A stretch of DNA of 34,262 bases, taken from positions 1 through 34,262 of the forward strand of contig NZ_AJZD02000022.1 of assembly GCF_000272105.2 (NCBI RefSeq), in the 5' to 3' direction. The DNA comes from Vibrio splendidus 12E03 (lineage in GTDB: Bacteria; Pseudomonadota; Gammaproteobacteria; Enterobacterales; Vibrionaceae). The position numbers were made by a program, and so were the translations under genes. The notes under the pieces were generated by a model. The model saw only the letters and a list, made by a program, of their open reading frames with translations. It was not told the DNA's origin and did not search any database. Positions 33,860 to 34,262 of this stretch are shown here, piece by piece (within the stretch, counting starts at the first letter, position 1; each line of letters begins with the position of its first letter).

Positions 33860-33877
33860 TCATTTCTCTCAATCCCT

Positions 33878-33904
33878 TTAACGGCCCCTTAATTAGAAGC
33901 TTTA
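33878..33904 (-). promoter_or_regulatory. Sigma-28 (FliA) promoter of the flagellin gene
   Basis: The minus strand reads TAAAGCTT-N11-GCCGTTAA against TAAAGTTT-N11-GCCGATAA, two mismatches at the ideal spacing. The start would be near 33871, giving a leader of about 123 nt. It ties the flagellin to fliA, which is encoded in this same window. Confidence 0.9.
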
Positions 33905-34044
33905 ATAAAAAATGCGATTTTTTTCGTATTCTTTTCAACAACAAAGAAAAGTGTGATCGGCCTTCAATTAATAGAGCAGCATTCGTTAAAGTTTCTTATC
34001 CTCGCTCATTTATAAGTGTCGCCTTGCATACAAAAACCAAAGTA

Positions 34045-34173
34045 GATCCCTGATATCTCGTTCTACTCAATTCTGGGATGACGAAAGACTGCTTCGATGT
34101 AGTAATCGATGAAACCATCGTTTCCCAGTTCCGTCATTCCCTAAAGTGAGAAACGAACGTGATAGGGAATCTC
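34045..34173. repeat. Palindromic intergenic repeat (REPIN/MITE-like), two inverted arms
   Basis: The left arm (34045-34083, gatccc to gacg) and the reverse complement of the right arm (34132-34173) resemble each other along their length, so the unit is an imperfect palindrome of about 130 bp. The right arm contains its own small stem ATTCCCTA/TAGGGAAT (34136-34143 with 34163-34170), and the centre has CGATG/CATCG (34107-34120). The cgtcattccc...gggaatctc type of sequence is frequent between genes in vibrios, from memory. No transposase is present. Confidence 0.6.
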
Positions 34174-34235
34174 GCTTTTACTCTCGTTTACCAACATTGC
34201 ACTTTCCCAAATACGCCTTTGCCAAATTGCAGGCA

Positions 34236-34260
34236 ATAAAAAACCCAGCCGAAGCTGGGT
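34236..34260 (-). terminator. Rho-independent terminator for a gene right of the window
   Basis: On the minus strand ACCCAGC pairs with GCTGGGT around the tetraloop TTCG (34243-34260) and runs into TTTTTTAT. The C(UUCG)G loop is among the most stable known. It must end a minus-strand transcript entering from the right, probably another flagellin gene, which shows that the flagellin in this window has its own promoter. Confidence 0.93.
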
Positions 34261-34262
34261 CT

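Larger units (their letters stand above)
33749..34262. other. Gene-free stretch upstream of the flagellin gene
   Basis: These 514 bp hold no coding region I can support. From left to right they contain the flagellin leader with hairpins, its sigma-28 promoter (33878-33904), an A/T-rich part (33905-34040) in which I see nothing recognisable, a palindromic repeat (34045-34173), a short unassigned stretch and a terminator at the edge (34236-34260). Confidence 0.8.

Noticed and set aside
33954..33980. GCCGATCA on the minus strand as a second sigma-28 -10 box for the flagellin
   Set aside because: The position of the -35 box reads GCTGCTCT, with no match to TAAAGTTT. The promoter at 33878-33904 is far better.
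33987..34013. A perfect TAAAGTTT (sigma-28 -35 box) on the plus strand
   Set aside because: The sequence 11 bp downstream (TCATTTAT) does not resemble GCCGATAA and no plus-strand gene follows.
33751..34053. A 100-codon open frame on the plus strand upstream of the flagellin gene
   Set aside because: It runs through the flagellin leader and sigma-28 promoter, has no ribosome site and no recognisable protein. The stretch is better explained as regulatory DNA.

Overview
The window is a block of polar-flagellum and chemotaxis genes from a Vibrio. Three things support this: the gene order flagellin-flaG-fliD-flaI-fliS-flrABC-fliEFGHIJ-fliKLMNOPQR-flhB-flhAFG-fliA-cheYZAB-parC-parP; the Vibrio-specific regulators FlrA, FlrB and FlrC; and the pairing of FlhF/FlhG with ParC/ParP, which marks a polar flagellum with polar chemoreceptor arrays. 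The close match of the proteins to remembered Vibrio sequences, plus a palindromic intergenic repeat of a kind I associate with vibrios, suggests a marine Vibrio, perhaps of the Splendidus clade. The species is inference. Every supported gene is on the minus strand, so transcription runs from right to left.

Layout from right to left. At the right edge are a Rho-independent terminator for a gene outside the window and an intergenic palindromic repeat. Next comes one flagellin gene with a clear sigma-28 promoter and a structured leader, followed by flaG, fliD, flaI, fliS and a terminator. The regulatory trio follows: flrA (master sigma-54 activator), then flrB and flrC (sensor kinase and response regulator). 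A near-perfect sigma-54 promoter then drives fliEFGHIJ (MS ring, rotor protein, export ATPase complex). A Rho-independent-type hairpin lies inside this operon, between fliG and fliH. A second sigma-54 promoter drives fliKLMNOPQR-flhB (hook-length ruler, stator-associated FliL, switch, export gate). A third drives flhA-flhF-flhG-fliA-cheYZAB-parC-parP (export gate, polar placement and number control, sigma-28, chemotaxis core, polar array anchoring). parP is cut by the left edge.

How the parts work together. FlrA with sigma-54 starts the cascade. FlrB/FlrC and sigma-54 drive the structural operons. FliA then transcribes late genes such as the flagellin seen here. FlhF and FlhG set the position and number of flagella. 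CheA/CheY/CheZ/CheB couple receptors to the FliM switch, and ParC/ParP hold the arrays at the pole.

This is mostly a well-understood locus, and I found no new gene system in it. The points most worth a second look are: three near-identical short acidic repeats in the CheA linker that resemble the CheY-docking tails of FliM and CheZ; a duplicated PGW...ASGTL.DSY motif in an enlarged FliD; the terminator inside the fliEFGHIJ operon; perfect inverted repeats about 10 bp upstream of two of the three sigma-54 promoters; hairpins in the flagellin leader and behind the flagellin gene; and the palindromic repeat at the right edge.
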